A stretch of 10,818 nucleotides of DNA. Source: Euperipatoides rowelli (Eukaryota; Onychophora; Udeonychophora; Euonychophora; Peripatopsidae). The translations under genes were made by a program, and so were the position numbers. Positions 8,626 through 10,818 of this stretch are shown piece by piece. Every line of letters begins with the position of its first letter. Positions within the stretch are counted from its first letter, which is position 1. The stretch lies in NCBI GenBank assembly GCA_003024985.2, contig PXIH01S0027945.1. One strand, 5' to 3'. A model generated the notes under the pieces. It worked only from the letters and a program-made list of their open reading frames with translations, did not search any database and was not told where the DNA came from.

Positions 8626-8970
8626 GATTGAAAGAAATGAAAACAACAGAATATGACAGATCACACTTTTTAAAAACTTTAAAATCATATTTATTAGAAG
8701 CAGTTGGATTCCAGTCAGTTTTTTTATTAAAAGGTTTCTTCTCTTAATAAAAAACTGACTGCAATCTGCTCTTGTTTCTATAAAATAGTTTTAATTGCCA
8801 AACAAAATTATGAAATTTGGTATTATCCTGAAGAGCTACATTATATAGTGAAAAGCTACATGTTGCTTAGATTTTTTAAACTATCAGTCTATTTCTAATA
8901 AATCTCTTTTTAAAATTAAAAAAAAAAAGTGTGATCTGTCATTTTCTGTTGTTTATATTTCTCTCAAATC
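8626..8970. mobile_element. Inverted-repeat (foldback) element
   Basis: The inverted arms 8634-8671 and 8924-8961 agree at 35 of 38 positions (core ACAACAGAATATGACAGATC continuing CACACTTTTT). Weaker matching extends to GATT at 8626 and AATC at 8970. A second inverted pair sits inside at 8712-8761. No coding sequence and no clear target duplication are visible. The outer edges abut ATT-rich microsatellite on the right and come close to it on the left. It is probably a MITE of unknown superfamily. Confidence 0.72.
8712..8761. repeat. Inner hairpin of the 8626-8970 element
   Basis: CAGTCAGTTTTTTTATTAA (8712-8730) pairs with TTAATAAAAAACTGACTG (8744-8761) with one bulged T, around a 13-base loop. 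Weaker pairing continues outward through GCAG/CTGC. Confidence 0.85.
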
Positions 8971-9062
8971 ATTATTATTGTTATTATTATCAGCAATCTT
9001 ATTATTATCATTATTGTCATTATTATCATCATCGTCGTCATTATTATTATTATAATTATTTT
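8968..9062. repeat. ATT/ATC trinucleotide microsatellite, imperfect
   Basis: About 95 bp of ATT units with ATC, GTC and GTT interruptions (for example TTATTATCATTATTGTCATT). The run of isoleucines in the opposite-strand frame is a by-product of this repeat, not a protein. Confidence 0.9.
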
Positions 9063-9374
9063 GTTTTTTAAATATGTTTCACCCCTGAGGATGAAACGTC
9101 CTTTATTATTTACATTATACACATATTGATCCTTGAACAATCTTCTGATCAGGATACTACATGCGTAAGATCCTTTACGCATGTCCAGTGGCCATCTCTA
9201 ATTCCATTTTTACTTTTTCCATTCACCATAAATCCAAACAAAGTCAAATTGTACAATAAACTGGATGAAAAGAACCCTTATTCCGTATACTTTCAGAAAG
9301 AAAGCTTTCTGGAATATCGGGTTGGACAGCGTGTATAAAAAGCTGGCTCGTGCGACATCAAGGAGTTAAAGCAT
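9063..9374. other. Intron stretch between microsatellites, possible retroelement tail
   Basis: This is more GC-rich than its surroundings. CACCCCTGAGGATGAAACGT (9079-9098) resembles the CTGA..A..GAAACGT 3' tails of some invertebrate LINEs. A perfect 9-bp hairpin, CATGCGTAA / TTACGCATG, is at 9160-9183. The stretch ends GAGTTAAAGCATATT just before a pure ATT run, like a SINE or LINE tail. No RT fragment or pol III box is readable, so the identity is unproven. Confidence 0.35.
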
Positions 9375-9396
9375 ATTATTATTATTATTATTATTA
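9375..9396. repeat. (ATT)7 microsatellite
   Basis: Seven perfect ATT units plus one base, ending 17 bp before the long foldback element. Confidence 0.95.
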
Positions 9397-9413
9397 AAAT
9401 CCTTCTTAGTCCA

Positions 9414-9892
9414 CAGACTTGTACTGACTTGCATAGAAACAATTTTATTGGCATGAGAATCAAATAAAATCTGTAGTAACTTATATTATTGTAAAGTAGG
9501 AGAGAATTCTTTCTAAACATTTTGTGTTATTCTTCAAGGGCCAATCTGTAATTGTATCACAAATAACATACATGTAAACAATACAAATATATAAAATAAT
9601 AAATACATTTATGAGAATTGTTAGTATCCTCATCTCTCATGTGTTACTGAGTATGGTCAGTATCCTTTTCGCTTGTGTGTGCCACACAGTAACACATAAT
9701 GGGTAAGTATACTATTTATATGTTTTATTTACATGTATGTTATTTTTAATACAATTAGGGATTGGCCCTTGAAGAAATGTTTACAAAGAATTCTTACTAT
9801 TTTACAGTCTGTTTCTATAGACTTTAATTTGTATTATTTAATTGGATTCTGTTACCAATAAAATTGTTTCTTTGCAAGTCAGTACAAGTCTG
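9414..9892. mobile_element. Long foldback element with arms of over 200 bp
   Basis: Two inverted arms, about 9414-9649 and 9687-9892, make up almost the whole element around a 37-base loop. The outermost 38 bases match nearly perfectly (CAGACTTGTACTGACTTGC at the tip). A central block is also strongly conserved: AGAATTCTTT, CTTCAAGGGCCAATC, AATAACATACATGTAAA. The inner tip is TGTGTTACTG / CAGTAACACA. The left arm is about 30 bases longer, so there are gaps. CAG tips hint at hAT, but I see no convincing 8-bp duplication. A transcript would fold into a long imperfect dsRNA. Two apparent ORFs overlapping it are non-coding. Confidence 0.8.
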
Positions 9893-9902
9893 AGGTCTAC
9901 TT

Positions 9903-10029
9903 ATTCAATTATTATTACTATTATTGTTGTTATTGTCAGTGTTGTTGTTACTGTTACTTTTACTACTACTACTACTATTATGGTTACTACTACTACTGTT
10001 TTTGTTTTTACTACTACTACTTTTTTTTT
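9903..10029. repeat. ATT/GTT/ACT trinucleotide microsatellite
   Basis: A mixed trinucleotide tract (ATT, GTT, then ACT units) runs into a T-run. The Thr/Val/Ile-rich frame at 9842-10039 is produced by this repeat and is not a gene. Confidence 0.9.
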
Positions 10030-10186
10030 AATTGTCTGAACATTTTGTTGACTTTTTGTCTAAATTGATAAGCTTTTTTTTTAGATGTCTTGACGTTTTG
10101 TTAACTTTTTGTCTGATTTAATAAGCTTTTTTTTAGTTGAGTGGAAGTTATGTTGACTTTCTGTTTGATTTTATAAATTTTTTTTT
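10030..10186. repeat. Three-copy tandem repeat of about 52 bp
   Basis: Copies at about 10030-10082, 10083-10134 and 10135-10186 share the plan (T)GTCTGA-like start, TTTTGTTGACTTTTTGTCT, ATAAGC, then a T-run of 8-10. The first two are closest and the third has diverged. Confidence 0.85.
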
Positions 10187-10193
10187 CTGATTT

Positions 10194-10224
10194 CCCCCGG
10201 GATGCAGCTGGTTCACTCCGGGGG
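10194..10224. repeat. GC-rich hairpin
   Basis: CCCCCGG (10194-10200) can pair with CCGGGGG (10218-10224) around a 17-base loop. It sits in a short GC-rich patch (to about 10275) that stands out in an AT-rich intron. It contains GGTTCACTCC, slightly like a pol III B box, but there is no tRNA fold. It may be a fragment of a repeat I do not recognise. Confidence 0.5.
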
Positions 10225-10275
10225 GACTAAGCCCCTCCAGAGGTATGCCTTTAAGAAACACTGATTAGGAAGGGG

Positions 10276-10439
10276 CGAGGTGCATGAAATGTAGTATGTA
10301 TTTATTTGTAAAATTTTCTATGTTCATATTGATTATATCTTTAAGTAATAAATAATGATTAAAATTAGAGATCTTTAAATATAGAGGAATGTTAATTTGG
10401 GGTAGGGGTGCTATTTGATTAATATCTTTATTGGAACGT
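10276..10439. other. Intron stretch, nothing recognised
   Basis: AT-rich sequence between the GC-rich patch and the terminal minisatellite. No exon matching the next chitin synthase block is visible on the + strand. The short opposite-strand frame at 10265-10462 has no recognisable product. Confidence 0.4.
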
Positions 10440-10775
10440 CCTAATACAGCATATACACACAAAGTTGTAATCTTGACAAACTAACATACACAACCAGACT
10501 ATAATCTTATCATTATACACACATTTAGGAATGTTCTTCATCTTATAAAACATGCCCTAATCTTTCCAATAAAACATAACCTATACACAAATAGGACACA
10601 ATCTTACCAATAAAACATTTACACAGATAGGTCTTAAATCTTGCAACTACCACTTACATATGATAAGTTAGTAATCTTGACATAAAAATGTACACACAGA
10701 CAGGCCATAATAGTACTTCACACAAACAGACTGTAAGCTTGACAATACAACAACTACAGAGACAGACCATCTTAT
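10440..10775. repeat. Degenerate minisatellite, period about 40 bp
   Basis: A recurring unit of the form (T)ACACACAnA nAGG/ACTnTAATCTTGACAATAAAACA appears roughly eight or nine times with substitutions and indels. Examples start near 10450, 10488, 10514, 10582, 10620, 10691 and 10720. The period varies, so the copy number is approximate. Sequence similar to the unit may continue past the window. Confidence 0.7.
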
Positions 10776-10818
10776 ATTACTTGTGGAAAGAACTTGGACA
10801 TTTATATTCAATTTAAAG

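Noticed and set aside
8964-9182. Opposite-strand isoleucine/methionine-rich frame
   Set aside because: Produced by the ATT/ATC microsatellite.
9842-10039. Thr/Val-rich frame as a membrane or secreted protein
   Set aside because: Produced by trinucleotide repeats and the end of the foldback arm.
8968-10775. CRISPR-like array
   Set aside because: The repeats are microsatellites or diverged tandem units without regular spacers, in eukaryotic DNA.

Overview
The window is intron-rich metazoan nuclear DNA, very AT-rich, with many simple repeats and transposon remains. Nothing points to a bacterium or a virus. It carries an internal piece of one host gene on the + strand, a family GT2 chitin synthase. 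Three exons join in frame (1437-1636, 4085-4164 and 8447-8555). Each has AG/GT borders, the intron phases match, and the residues run through the start of the catalytic domain (CATMWHE ... DPDYYEFE ... AHIFFDD). Both ends of the gene lie outside the window. A chitin-making animal fits, for example a mollusc, another lophotrochozoan or a cnidarian. The species cannot be fixed from this sequence.

Layout. Positions 1-1436 are the end of an upstream intron. It holds a 271-bp inverted-repeat element with TA target duplications and a large internal hairpin (947-1217), then a tiny poly(A)-ended insertion between 11-bp direct repeats (1241-1302). Intron 1637-4084 is largely a decayed Ty1/copia retrotransposon (about 2080-3840). 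It shows protease, pre-integrase, integrase and integrase-RT linker remains in the right order, but no reverse transcriptase. Intron 4165-8446 holds CA-rich simple sequence (4518-4742), a decayed copy of an unnamed repetitive protein family found across invertebrate genomes (5086 to about 6380), a 678-bp PIF/Harbinger-like element (7094-7771) and a 493-bp hAT-like element (7798-8290). The last two have recognisable termini and target duplications.

From 8556 to the end is the next intron, with no recognisable exon. It holds two palindromic elements (8626-8970 and 9414-9892) set among ATT-type microsatellites, a 52-bp tandem array, a short GC-rich hairpin and a degenerate minisatellite of about 40 bp.

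The only gene under clear selection is chitin synthase. The rest reads as layers of selfish DNA in its introns. The two old protein-coding remnants lie in the same orientation as the host gene, and the short elements are nonautonomous. I do not see a convincing new multi-gene system. The least explained items are the unnamed decayed protein family, the long foldback at 9414-9892 and the repeated pairing of palindromes with ATT microsatellites.
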